Assembly (NCBI RefSeq): GCF_028858725.1
Contig: NC_084763.1
Coordinates: 49,360,152 to 49,424,151 of the forward strand
DNA: 64,000 bases
Direction of reading: 5' to 3'
Source: Colius striatus
Lineage: Eukaryota; Chordata; Aves; Coliiformes; Coliidae
Under the pieces are notes generated by a model. It was given only the letters and a program-made list of their open reading frames with translations. It was not told where the DNA came from and made no database searches. Shown here one piece after another: positions 21,718 through 34,900 of this stretch (its first letter is position 1; each line of letters starts with the position of its first letter). The position numbers and the translations under genes are program-made.

Positions 21718-24654
21718 GTAAGCGGGGCTGGGGGCAGCGCGGCCGGGCGGCGAGGGGAGCAGAGCCGGGGGGCTGCGGGCCGGGCGGCGGGGGGAGCAGG
21801 CAAGGGACAGCTAGGCTTGGAGAGACGCCGGCAGAGCCCCGACGGGACGGAGCGGGACGGGACCGGGCTGCACTGCGCGGCGGCACGGAGGGGGCTCGGC
21901 TGCCTCTCCGCTCGCCCTTCGGACGGGATGCTGGGGGTGGTGACGGCCGGGCAGGGTCTCCGCCGCCCGGGCAGCACCGTGTGTGCCGCCGGAGTCCTCC
22001 GAGCCCCGGCACCTGCGCTGTCCGCAGCGGCTGCGGGGCGGGGACCCCGAGACCCGCTCCCCGCTGGAGATGTGGGGGGATGCTCTGAGACCCCGTCTTT
22101 GGTGGAGATGGAGGGGAGAGAAGGAGGGAGTTCCTGGGACCCCTCCCCGCTGGAGATGGGCCATCGACAGCCCGAGGACTTTGTTTTCTCTTCTGTTTTC
22201 CTTTTTTTTCCCGAGTGAAAATCTGAAACGGTGTGAAAATTGCAATTGTTGACAGTTCTTGTCCTCTAACAGCAGAAGGGTTTTTTTTTAAGGGACTGTG
22301 TTTTTCGAGTTCTGTCAGTAACTTTTCTCAAAAGCAAATGAAGACTTTTCCATGACTGGTGGACAGTTACTTGCCACAGACAAAAAACCTGTTCCATAAC
22401 AGCAGCACAAGAAGCCTTTATTATGGTTGTATGATTGTGTTCAGACAGACTGTACAGGTTTTTATTAGTGTGTAAGTTTTTTAAATTTTTATTGCAGGTT
22501 TTGTTAGTTTGGCGTTTTTGTTGTTGTTGTGTTGATCCTTGACACACAAAAAAATCCCATGGGGGCCACATAATTTTGGTATCCTGTTACTTTTATTTTA
22601 ATGTGGTGGATATAAGGATGCTCTGGAGGAGCAGACTTCTCAAAAAAAGAAGTTTAAGGAAAAGCTGCTCATGATAAATAGAGAAATAAACTCTTGGCTT
22701 GCAAATTACTCATGTGATGATGTTGAAATAGTGGCAGAACTGGAGAAAGAGTCTCATGCTTTAGCAAGTTACTTAAGCGCTTACGTTCAGTTTTATTTTT
22801 CCACTGTAGATAAAAACACTTTTTTGACTGAAAACCTCAGTAAAGCATACTTAGTGATGTAATTTCTTCATGTTCTTGGATTGTATAGAAAGATTTAGGA
22901 TGTTGCTTGAATAGCCACCACAGATACTAGTACAGGATTTTAGGGGTTAAAAAGGAGGATTAATTCCCTGATGGCAAATGGACACCTTTCTTGGCAGTAG
23001 TGGAAATATAATGCATAAATTGCTGCATAATTTAAAAAATCAGCTTTACATAGGCTAGATGTTGCTCTCAGTATGTAAACAATTGTTGGTTAGAATCTGA
23101 TAGATACAAGGAAAAATAAAGGCTCTGCAGCTGTTCTCAAGCAGTAAAAGCACCCAGATTATGGTCACTTTTTCTTGTTATTCAGAGCTTTTTTAAGGGT
23201 GGTAGTGAAACTGTTAAGAATATTATTAGTATTGTGCTGTAGTCTGGGAATGTTTTGAGGAGTAGAGCAGAGTTGGCACTTAGGCTGCATTTGATCTAAA
23301 CTGTACAGATGCCTTATATACTTAAATGTTATCAGGGAGTGAATTAGTTTCCTTGTGGTACATACTTGTCCTTAGCCACAAAAGACTAGAGCATCTAGAG
23401 GCTCATGTTTTTCTCCAGAAAGCCCCTCAAGACTAGTTCTTACTTTACCTGACTTTACACATGCAGTCTCTCAGTTCCTTTTATGACTAGATGGTTTCTT
23501 CTCTCTCCACCCCCACAAATTCAGCACCAAAAAACCACAATAAATAAAAGTGTAGAAAAATCAGAATGTTCTTTATTAAAAAGAACAAAAGCTTTCAAGC
23601 TTTGTTAGCAGCCTTTAGCTTGGGCATAGGGCAGGAAGATGAGTTAGAAACTACCCCTAGCATCTTTTATTTTTTTGTGTAGGTTGGAAAAACTTGACCT
23701 CTCTCAGCACCCCACTTGAGCTGGCGTACTCCCCACTTGAGTGGTGCTAGTGACTGCAAGGTTTCCTGCCCAGCTGCCCTGATGCTAGGAGGGCCATCAG
23801 GTTGAGTTGAGGCTAAGTGGACCAGTGTAGAGTACTGATGAAAGTCACTGTGTCCATCTTGAGACTGGGTGGGCATGGTGCTGCTCTACCACTGTCACCC
23901 CAGGGATTTGGAAAGGGATGTGTTGCACTGCAGGCACTCCTCTTGCCTTTTCCTCTGCTGCATCTGCTGATATGTCCTGTCCTGCCTTTTGAACTCCCAG
24001 CACGTGGGCTGAGTTTGAGTTTCTGTGCCAAGACAGCCGTGTCATTTTACTCAGTTTTCTTCAACGTTAGAGCTGACGTAAATACTCTAACCCATGAGAA
24101 ATGTGTGCCACAAAGCTTCCACGTCCTCACGGGGAGGGTAAGAAAGATAATAATCATAACCAGAAACGGCCTCAGGGAACCGAGCCTGCTGCTTGTCCTT
24201 CGGATAAATAGGTTACACTCAATGCTTTTTCTTTTTCTAAGTATCTTTTTTTCTGGTTGTTATCTCTTGCCCAAAATAGATGGTTGCAGTGGATTACGAA
24301 AAAAGGAAGTGAGGGCTCTCTAAATAGGGCATGCTCTACTCAGTTCTGCTAGAGGAAGAGGAGATCCTTCACTTCACTATTAGCAAGCATGAGGCAGGGA
24401 GACTAAAACTCAGGACTTAACAGTGGAAAAACTGTTTTTCACTACTACTTGGAAATCTGGATGACCATACAGTGACTTGATTCTCTTTTTGAGCTGACAA
24501 CTTTTTCTACAGAAAAATCCCCTGTTATCTCAGCCTTGTGATTACTAGTTTTTCTTTCCATGAAGCCTGTGTAGGAAATGATCATATGACTATAAACCAG
24601 TCCTTCAACTTGAGCTGGTATGCTATGGCTCTATTTGCTTTGCTTTTTTAATAG
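21718..24654 (+). other. MAP3K8: Putative MAP3K8 5' intron
   Basis: This runs from the candidate CpG-island donor to the acceptor of the predicted leader exon. It contains no CR1 that I can see. Open frames of 63 codons at 22671-22862 and 168 codons at 23817-24323 show no family resemblance and are probably chance. Confidence 0.5.
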
Positions 24655-24779
24655 ACTGCTACAGAACGCTGTGAAATTATCACTGGTGGTAAATACGGGT
24701 TCAAGAAACATGACGACTTTAAGGATTACACTGAGGTGTTTTTGATGGTTTTGTGTGATGTAACCAGGATAAATACAAG
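24655..24779 (+). other. MAP3K8: Predicted MAP3K8 leader exon (125 nt)
   Basis: The block has a clean acceptor (tgcttttttaatag) and a consensus donor (ACAAG|GTAAGT), and lies 845 bp upstream of the exon with the MAP3K8 start codon. All 41 codons are open in the frame that leads into MAP3K8. It holds an in-frame ATG at 24745-24747 that would add 20 residues, and an out-of-frame uORF at 24710-24745 whose TGA overlaps that ATG. Splicing is inferred from signals only. Confidence 0.55.
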
Positions 24780-25624
24780 GTAAGTGCCATAGACATTTAC
24801 AGGTTGAAAACTATTTGTGCAAGTATTTTAATGACTGACCATGCATACATTTTTAACTTGGGTAGAGTAACTCTCTCTGGCATAAAGTGGCAACCTGGGA
24901 TGGGAAGGAACTTTTTGGGATGTTGAACTCAGTTTCTCATAGTGAAAGTCCTCTTCGGAGAGATGGGCAGTTATTGGTAGGACAGAGGGCAGAACAAACT
25001 GTTTCAGAAGCTCATTGCTTTTATGATGACTCAATTTCTGACTCTCTGAAACTGGTGAAAATTTCAATTCTAGTCTAGTTCTGATCAATTGGGTTGTGAA
25101 TCTCAGGTGGTGGCTTACTTGTGCGTTATGCAATGATACTAACAATGATGCTTATTGCTGGTGGAATGATCTTGCTCTGTGATCTCTTTTTGGACACAAT
25201 GCATGATTTGCTCATAAAAACTTGTGATTAAACTAATTATGTTTATATCTCTTTGTTGTTAATTTCCAAATAATGAATGCCTTCATTTGTACTGAGGATG
25301 CTCCTAGCAAAATATAACTAGTTTGTGCTTCTTTACTGTTCCAATTCCTCTAATGAAACACTTTATCAAAGTAAATTCCAAGAGTGAATGGCAGGGGAGA
25401 TTCACTAATAACTTCTACATAAATTTTCATTAGCAAGGACTTTTACTCTACTTCCTTTTCATCCAGTCTATTAGTTATGATTTTCTTCATAACATGAATA
25501 ATTTTAACTGTGTAATGATGAACTGTATCATCCTGATCACTTCTTTCTCATGTTACTTTGCTAAAATACATTTAGATGAAAAGTGTTTTCAGGTTTCTTT
25601 GTTTCTTTTTTGGTTTTTTTTCAG
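24780..25624 (+). other. MAP3K8: MAP3K8 intron before the start-codon exon
   Basis: A predicted GT-AG intron of 845 bp with a strong polypyrimidine tract (tttcttttttggttttttttcag). No repeat or RNA gene is recognised. Confidence 0.6.
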
Positions 25625-25649
25625 GAGTGGTTTTGCAAAGTGGACAGTA

Positions 25650-25985
25650 ATGGAGTATATGAGCACGGGTAGTGATAGCAAAGAGGAGATTGACTTTTTG
25701 CTAACTAATTTAAATATGTCTGAGGTGATAGACATCATGGAAAACCTTTATCCAGGTGGAGACCTTGCAGCCTATGAAGACAGCTTAATTACAATGTGTG
25801 AAGAGGCAAATCAAAATGAAGAACGTGCAGAATCTCTACTGTTTTGTGAAAGGGAGGTTTCTTTGATGTCCTCTGTCAAATATGGGACTGTGGAAGACTT
25901 GCTTGCTTTTGCAAATCAGGTGTCTAACACTGCAAAACAATTCAAAGGATGCAGACAGCAAGAATCTGGAATCCTCTTGAATATG
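25650..25985 (+). CDS. MAP3K8: MAP3K8 coding exon 1 (N-terminal regulatory region)
   Basis: The exon begins at 25625 after a strong acceptor; the ATG at 25650 has G at -3 and G at +4. It encodes residues 1-112, [18 protein letters not shown] onward, including M30 in DIMENLYP, an acidic middle part, and [19 protein letters not shown]. It ends at AATATG|GTATGT in phase 0. The frame is open upstream through the exon edge into intron sequence. Confidence 0.95.
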
Positions 25986-28900
25986 GTATGTCTCTCTTCT
26001 TTCTATGTGAAAATTATTAGACCTTGGGAGTCAGAAGTTTTTAGTGAATCTATGTAAAGATCACCTCAGGCCCAGGTGTAACAGTCAGGCTGTTGTTCCC
26101 TGTGCAAACCTGGGACTGGAGAGGATCTCTGAGGCCATCAAGTCTAGCCCCTGCAGTCTCAGGCAGCTATGGAGAAAGGTCTGTTGTTCAGAAAGTTCCA
26201 ATCTGTGTTGCCTCACGGACCCCAAGAGAGCTGAAAACATTTCATAACAATTGAATACAAACTGGAGACATGAAGTAAAAAAGCAGAAACCACAACTGTG
26301 ATAGCTTACAGGTTTGGAAGATGATAAGGGTTTTCCAGTGCCTTGTGTTCATGCAGTAAAAACAGTTCGTTAGGCAAAACTCCCAAATAAAGGTCTAGGA
26401 TCTATTTGATATGGTTACTGAATTCATTCTCTGTACAAAATGAAAAAAGTAGTCATGAGGAGTAGTAAAGGAAAAAGAGTATCTAGTATCAATTGTGACT
26501 TTCAGAATTCCACTGTTATGTAATATCATACACTACTAAATCAAAATATAGACGTGTTGTTTTGAGATATGATCACTTGTTCCCTAAAATTATTGGTGTT
26601 CTACAAGCATCTGTAGATGTTTATGTCGTTGTACTTCTGTTTAAAATCAATTGCTCTGAAAACTACTGTGAGGAGAAAGTGTGTGCTTGTGCTGTTGTTT
26701 TGTTTCCTTAAAGTTTTCTACATCTATCATCTTAAATAGCTTGCATGTAATATGTTTTATATGGGAACAGTGGTTGCTTGAGGCTTACTGGTTACTCAGG
26801 TGTGAAACAGCAAAGGTTATTGCTTTAATCTGATCTGGAGGGAGCACTGCAGTGTTGCAAAACAAGCCAATTTTAAAGTCTGTAACATTTGAAAGGACAC
26901 TTACTAATTCTAAATGTTTCCTATACTTAGGATAGACACTGCTCTACATACTCAGGGTTGTTTTGCTTGCATGTTGTTTCTACAGATGCATACAATTGGT
27001 ATGAACCAAGTACTAATAGGTGCATGTGATCCCATTAAGCAACTGAGGACTGGAGGCAGGGCTTTGCTTGCAGCAGGTGCACATACATAATAAGTATCTG
27101 CAGCATTTTAGTTAGGATTAGGAGTGTTTCTGATTGCCTGGTGACCCCTGCTGACTGCACCATGGCTCACGTCATGAAGGGTCTTGGAGTGTGCAAACTG
27201 CACTTCTTTCAGCTGAAACCAAACTGGAAGATGCATTACAGCTGCAGATGAGCATTCATTCCACAGGACCAGGCTAGGAACTAGTCCTGCAAACCTCCTG
27301 AAAACATGAATAATGTGATGATGGTTGCTGTCTTGCTCTGCAAATCCATTCCACTTGGTCTATGTTGCTTTCCAGGATAGGTGTGGATTAGGTACTCTAA
27401 ACCCCTTGAAATGTAAATGTGAGAGATGTACAGACTGCTAAAGTCTTTACCTGGGGTCTGATATGTAGAGAGGAGGCTCATTCTGCAAATCTTAAGCAAA
27501 ATACTTTTTATTTAAAAACATCCCCCTCCCACTGTTAAGAGCTTATACTCTCCAAAATTAAGAACTTTGAAAAATTAACTTATTTCTGGTAGATACTAGT
27601 CACAAATCACATTTTTAGCAGTCGATGAGATACTTTTCTGATTAAAAACCAGGAAGGTAGGTAAAGCACAGAAAGATTATGCGCATTACATCTTAAACAG
27701 AAATTTAAACCAAATGATCTTCCTAATACGCCGTTATCTTAAAAAGTGTAGATGAAGAGCTGAGTACATGAGACACAAAGTCATAAATATTCTCAATCTG
27801 CTTTTACATATCTTCAAGAATCTCAATAAAGTAGCAGTAAAGAGACTCACGATACTGTATATCCCTGAATTAATTAGAAGCATTTTTTGCAGGAATCGTT
27901 GCTGATGCTTTAGCTAAGAGACAGAAGAAATAGCATCAAACCTTGAACAGTACTCACATGGCTGGAGTTAGGAGTTTGATCTCTCTATGTCACGTGCAGG
28001 GGGAGGGAGCTGTTTTGGAGGAAGAGTTAGAGCAAGATACTAGCTTAGATGCTCTGAATCGCTTCCTGGAGGAGCCCTCCTTGCCTCACTGACAATAGAG
28101 AGAATCAAATCTTCCAGCATTACCCACCCAAAGCAGGCAGTGTGATTGCTGCTTTTATTCTTTTTGACCTACACTATAAAACTAGAAGAAGGTGGCTGAT
28201 AAATCGTGGTGGACTTCTTTGACCTTTTCCTAAGCAGCAGAAACTCTGATACAAGATGGAAAATAAAACTATGTTCCCCTGGCAGTACATGTGATATTAG
28301 GAAATGCTGAAACTCTTGCTCATGTAAGATAGCCTGTGAGTAACAGCTATGTGGCATAACAAGTTAGCAGATTACAGGAAGGACAAACGTGCAGGTAAAT
28401 CTAATAACAAGAGGTGGGTCATTTCATTAACCCAGCTGCTGTTGTTGTTTCCAGACAATTAGTTGCAACTTACACTTTGTAAGTTAGTCACTGGAGAGAA
28501 ACGTGGATGCCTGGGCTGTGAATGAATGCCACACCTCACATGCTGTTCCCATTTAATGTTTCTAAATAAAGACAGATCTCATGCATCATGCACATATATA
28601 AGTGATTATTTTTTTTCCCCACTACATGTATAAAATTAATCAGTCTTGGAGAAGTTTGAACTCCATTGTGATTGTCTTTTTTGTTTTTATTGAACTCCAC
28701 AGATCACACCCAAGAATGGGCGTTATCAAATCGATTCAGATGTGCTCCTGTTCCCGTGGAAGCTGACTTACAGGAACATTGGCTCCGATTTTATTCCTCG
28801 GGGTGCTTTTGGGAAGGTGTACTTAGCCCAAGACAGAGAAACCAAGAAAAGAATGGCATGCAAACTGGTATGTTAGTTCAGGAGTTTTATCTCTGAGCAA

Positions 28901-31900
28901 ATACTGTACAACATACAGTATATTTTCAAATATGTCTGCATCAAATTCCACTGTTAGGTTGATGATCATCTTGGATTTTTGTTCCTACACAGAGTAGGGA
29001 AAGTGAACATTTGAAACTGTTAACTTGTTTTATTTTCTTGACTCTGAGACTGCAAAAGTTTCTGCATTTGAAAGTATCTGGAAGCACGTGCAACTGCCAC
29101 GTGATCAGGCCCTCTGGATGTGGGAGTAGAAGTATTTCTACTTGTCTTGCTGTACTAACAATAACTAAAATATCAACATGTCCCTGAGATCATGCCTCTG
29201 CTGGAAGTGATGGCAAAACTCTGGTTGCAAATAGTTTTAGTCTTTCATTCTTTAACGGAAATCTTCAGACATAGATTTCATTACTCTAGTTCCACTAATA
29301 TTCCTGAGAGCTCAGCTCATATTGCATTTCTCATTGTATTCTGAGCACCAGCTGAGCATAAGGTTGTGAGATGTCTCAAAAAATCTGCTATTACATTTTC
29401 TTTCAACATACTATTATGAATTGAGCAGTAAATATTCAGGGGCAGTTAAAGTTTAGCTGTGACACTGCTCTGTATCCCCCTGCTTGTGAGTAGGCACCTG
29501 CATTACTTCCGTGTGTGCAAGAGTTGGGAAGGCTGTTGTAGCCTTTGGGCAGAAGTAGTTTGCCACTTGTTGTACGCCAGTACAGAATTAAAGCTTCCTA
29601 ATGTTTCTGAAAATACAAACAATGTTTCTCATTGCAATAAAAAATTGGTCCACAAAGTCTGAGGGAAGGAGAATAAAAAGAGCAGTAGTAGCCTTTCCTT
29701 GTGTAAGCAAACACTGCTTTTTGTTGTCTTGGCAATCTGCTGTCAGTAATTTTTAAAGAAATATAGTACTGTGAGGTGCTCACTTTAAAGCAGGTTTCCT
29801 TTCTTTTGAGCTATAGAACAGTGCTGATAAGGATTGAATTGAGGTCAGTAGTGATCCTGAGCGTGGTTAGTTTGTAGATTGTGCCGAGTGCTGCAAGTAG
29901 AGAGCCACGTGTCAGACGGGAGTGTGGTTCTGGTAGGGCAGATGCACAAAGCTAATGGAAAAAGCAGTGGGACTTTCATCTCCTTCACCGGGAAGTTTGC
30001 ACAGATCTTTTGCGTAACCAGTGGATTTTGTCGGGAATAACTCTTACTACATTGCTTTTTCTGGAAGATTGCACTTGTTATTTGGGCATGTTTCCAACAA
30101 ACTCTCTCTGAACTGCAAAGGAAGAACAAGTCATAGGATCAAAATAAAGCTCCATATTTTAACAAGTGGATAGGAATGCTTTACTTCCTTTTTCCATTTT
30201 CATCTGTAGGATAACTAGTGCTAGTATGGAGAGATGGTTTTTTTTGAGCTGCCTTCCATGGTTTTTGTTTTGATGTCCTAGGTCCCAGTGGAACAGTTCA
30301 AACCATCAGATGTTGAAATACAGGCGTGTTTCCGTCACGAAAACATTGCTGAATTATACGGTGCTATTTTGTGGGATGAGACGATCCATCTCTTTATGGA
30401 AGCTGGAGAGGGAGGATCTGTCATGGAAAAGCTGGAGAGTTGTGGTCCTATGAGAGAATTTGAAATCATTTGGGTGACAAAGCATATCCTGAAAGGACTT
30501 GACTTTCTCCACTCCAAGAGAATTATCCACCATGACATTAAACGTATGTATATTATGTGTGTTTCCTTGGGATGTTTTCTGGTCCAAGCTGGCATGGGAC
30601 TCTGGTGAAAAGCCTGGCCCTGAGCTAAGGTGCGTAGCCTTGCACCTCTGGGAGGGAAGGATGGATAATGCTCAACAAATGGCATGCTCAGGTTCTGGAG
30701 ATAATCGTTATTTACACTATTTATTAATTCACCTCAGTGTAGAGGGTGAATTGAAAGTCATGGTTCTGTTGCCTTGCTTGAGTGACACATTTTGAAATAA
30801 AAACTTAGAGAAAATGAATGAAATTATCAGTCTGTGTTAAGCTACAAGTTTCCCTCTTTCCACATACATTCATCCTGGGAGCTTCCATGCCTACCTTCCA
30901 CTTGCCCCTTCTTTTAGGTGTTATGTTTTTGCATAGCTGTTGTTTGAGACACTTTAGGACTAAATATGTTACTTGTACTGTTGTGGATTTTTTTCCTTTC
31001 AACAGTTACTGCAAATTTTGCTGTTTAATTGCTCCTAAAAAGCTCTGGATATTACGTATGAATCATCAAAACTTAATTATATTAACCCTAAATTAAATAC
31101 ATTAATATTAAATCCCTGTAGGTTTTAATTCTAATGCATTATGTTTAATAGTAAATACTGTTTCTCCTAGCACCACCTCAACCCACAGACAGATAAATTC
31201 TGCCATTGTAGATACAGGGCTTCTAATGAAGACTTATCTGAGAGTTAGTTGTTGCTAAACTGGAGAGTTTAAAATAGAAATATTCACACTGAAGCATTGC
31301 AATACATAGTTGACAGAAGATGATGATCAGGAATTGCTAAATTTTTGTCTAGGTTTTACCTTTTTTAGTTAATGTGGGTTGATAATTTATATGTAAGCTT
31401 TTGAGATTCTGACAACTGTAAAACTGCTTAGTTTTTTCCTTTAGTTGTGCTTTCTTGCTTGCAGTAAGAGTCTTTCCTATGGGTTTACTGTAATTGGCTG
31501 TAACAATGACATTAATTAAAAGGTTTAAAAGCCAAACCAACCAAAACCCAACCCACTACATCTAGACAGGGGGTAGGAGAACTGGCCCATTCTGAATGTG
31601 GTGAGTATGAGTGCATCTTGCTTTCTCAGCCTTTTTCTGCATTACTGGATGCAGGAGCTGAAGTGGGGGCTGATGGAGGTGCCTGGGTGCAAACCCCAGC
31701 AAGGCTTCTGCTTTCAAGGAGATGTTTTGTTTGAGGAAGTGAGCTGGATAACCCTGGCCCTTAATGACAGCAATGCCTTCTGCTTGGCAAGGTGGCCTCT
31801 GTTGATAGAAAAGACTGTTTCCCAAACAGCTCTGATTTCTTCCTCACTGCATCAGCTGCCACTAGATCTCTGTCTAGTTGAGGCAGGAGGAGCTGAAGGT

Positions 31901-34900
31901 TTTACTGAAAGATTACCTTGAGCCAGGAAGCAGAGAAGGGCTTTCTTTCTCTTGGCTCTTAGGAGCAGTTCAGTGCTGCCACTTTAACCCTTGATTGGAA
32001 AACATTTAAATCATAGGGCTATTTGATGGGGAGGATTTCCAGCAGTAGGTGAGACGGGGTACAGTCAGCAGAGCCTGCTGCGCTGTGGCAGTGTGGCCCT
32101 CTGCACTGTCCTTTGGGCAGTGTTTAAAATCCAGATCTTCAAAAGTATCCCTAAAATTACAACTTTATTTATGTAGTTTTATAGCAGTGGTAGGGAGGAA
32201 GCTGCATGAAGGACTGTGTCAGGATTTGGTACCACTGAAATCAAGTTTGTATCTTCCCTCTGACTGGTCACAGTGGGCATGGTCAACATGGAGAATGACC
32301 CACAGCTTCCTCTGGGAGAAAATGTGTTTCTGTTTCATAACTTGGAGTCTTTGTTTGTCCACTTGAAACAGCAAATAAGAATTTCTCAAGGCTTCCACAG
32401 AGCACTACCTTCATAAATATTTGATCAGAAATACAACTGCAAAGAAAGCCTCTACATACAAAGTGTTGCCTTAGGCAGAATTTTATGAAGGAAGGTGAAT
32501 TAAGCTCCTAAATACTGATGCAATTTGGTGGGAGTTTGGAACTCTCCATCTTTTATTACTTTTGCAGCCATAGCCTGTCCTCTGTCATCTCTCCACATTG
32601 GAGACCATTAAACACCTGCAGGGCAGGCCTTGCTGTGTTGAGGTGCCTCCCTGATCATCAACCATTTTCTCTCTCTTTTTTAATTAAGCTACCAAAACTT
32701 CTTTTACCTAAACCAGTCGAATTTGATTTTTAAGATACAGTTTAAAATCGGACTCAATCACTAACAGATCATTTCTGGCTAGGAGAAGGATGCTGATTGT
32801 GCTCATCTCCCTTTTCAGGCTAACATTCAAATGAAATAAGCATGTTGTAAGAAATGCCCAGCATACTAGAAACTTAAATGTTTTCATTTTTGTTTTTCTT
32901 CCAGCAAGCAACATTGTCTTTATGTCAACTAAGGCTGTTTTGGTGGATTTTGGCCTAAGTGTTCAAATGACTGAAGACATTTACTATCCCAAAGACCTTA
33001 GAGGAACAGAGGTAAGAAGCTGTGGGGCCAAAAGCCTTCAGTATTGAATTATTACCAGAGTTGTGATGCTTAAGCTCAAATTTGGAGCTTGAGGGCCAAA
33101 GCTTGGGCAAAAGAGTTTTATAACTTCTCCATAAGTTACAAGCAAACATCAGTATCATCTCAATTATCTTGTTGTTTTCAACTTGCTGAATTGGAGAATC
33201 AGAGGTTACACTTTGAAAGCCATGTCATGTTCTCTGCACTCCCATTTATTAGCGATCGTTAAATCTGGAGTCAAAGAGAAATCAGGATTCACTGAAGTCA
33301 AAGGCACAGTGTTCTGAGGAGAGTTGTTTGCAGTGGATCATTTTCTGGTCAGAGACACTTCACACAGGAATTTGTTCTTTGCTCTAGCAGAGATTCCTTC
33401 TGAGATACCAGCTATGGACTGGGGTGACCTGCTTAACACAGTAGTTTGACTCCTCCTTTGAAACCACAGAAATTACAGACCTCTGAGTTTCGTGTCTTAG
33501 CATTTCTAAACTCTGTTCCCCATCTATGTGTAACCCTCTTGTCCTTTGGGGGTTATGTATGGCAAGATCGATGATTGTCTGATAAACTTGCTTAGGCATT
33601 ACAGGGATGGAGATGACGGCCTTTGAAACGTTCCCAGTGACTCTGACTCTGCACATGCACAGAGGTCCTGCATACCACTTGGCATACACTCATGCCCAGG
33701 TGTTTCCAGGGCTGGAGCTTTAGCAAACAACCGAGCAGCAACAACTAGCTTGGACAGCTGCTGCAAATGTGGCTTTGTGTGCTTTCTGTTGCTAGAGGAG
33801 GTTGTTTACAGGAAACACTTCAGCTGAAATGTTGGTGCTTACCGTTTTGACAGTCTTCCACAGCACGGGCTTGTGTTTAGAGGGGATACTTTTAGAGCTG
33901 ACAAACATTATTTCACTCCTTGGAAGAGCAGGATAAACCAAGATTTCCCAGAATGTTTATTTGATTTTTTTTCCAGATATTTTGGGAAAATATTTGAACA
34001 TTTGTTTTCACTGTCTCTCCAGTCAGGGGAGCTAAGAGCTTGAAAGGCTTACTGTACTGGAAGCAACAGGCTTTCTGACATTTCATGTATGTGCCCTGTG
34101 GGATTTTTTTATATTGGTTTGGGATTTCTTGGTTTTTTGTTTGTTTAAGGGGATTTTTTGTGTTGTTAATAAGAAAAAATGGTAGGAATGAGTTGGAAAC
34201 CCTAATAGGGTATTTCTTAAGGATGGAGATGTGTGTAAACAGGACATTTCCAGGTTTGTGGAGCAGACTGGTGATGATCTGCTTCTGGCTGTTGGAGGAG
34301 AGGCCAAGTTTGTGTTGGTAAGAACAACTGTGAAAAACACTTGGTTCTTCATTTAATAGGAAGAAAATTACTGGGCACTGTTGAGCACCACAGTCATGTC
34401 CTCAGAAAATAAACAATCCCCATGACCTTGAAATGTGGTAGTGCTTGGTGTTCGCTGTCTGAGGGAGAGGAAGCCAGTCCCTGCCTCTCTGCTGCAGCAT
34501 CACAGTCCAGAAGTCAGGCTGCAGGGAGAGAGCTAGGAAAGGAGACCTCATATACCAGTCAAAGACTTAGAGGAACATCATGAAAGCTAGTCTATAAGTC
34601 TTTCTTCTCACAACCTTCCTCCCAAGCATCTTCCTCTCCACAGTGCTTGTGTTCAGCCTTGTGGCATAGCTAATCCAGTCACTCATAAATGCCCTCTGCA
34701 GTCTTTGGTAGCACTAAGTTTGTTGAATTTTTCAAAGTAAGATTTTGTTTCTCCAAAGTCCTTCTGAGTTTTGCACCCTCTATTACACAACTTGTTAAGA
34801 AGTGGTGCAGTTGTCCAGGAGTGCTGTTTCTGCATGTAGTTGTGCAACCCTTTGTAGGGCTCAGTCACTGCCATGCAGCATCATGTGTGTGAACTGGCTG

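Larger units (their letters stand above)
21390..22090 (+). promoter_or_regulatory. MAP3K8: CpG island, putative MAP3K8 promoter
   Basis: A second dense CpG-rich block lies upstream of MAP3K8 and in its orientation has two candidate splice donors, GTGAGC at 21585 and GTAAGC at 21718. No TATA box is obvious. GC-box-like CCCCGCCCCCGG occurs near 21616-21627. Open frames of more than 180 codons here are stop-poor GC artefacts. Assignment to MAP3K8 rests on position and orientation. Confidence 0.7.

Noticed and set aside
21372-22218. Overlapping long open frames of 136-238 codons on both strands near the MAP3K8 CpG island
   Set aside because: The sequence is very GC-rich, so stops are rare in all frames. 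The peptides are Arg/Gly/Pro-rich, differ in every frame and match no family.
22671-22862. 63-codon frame in the MAP3K8 5' intron
   Set aside because: It has a protein-like composition but no recognisable domain, no splice context and an ordinary length for a chance frame.
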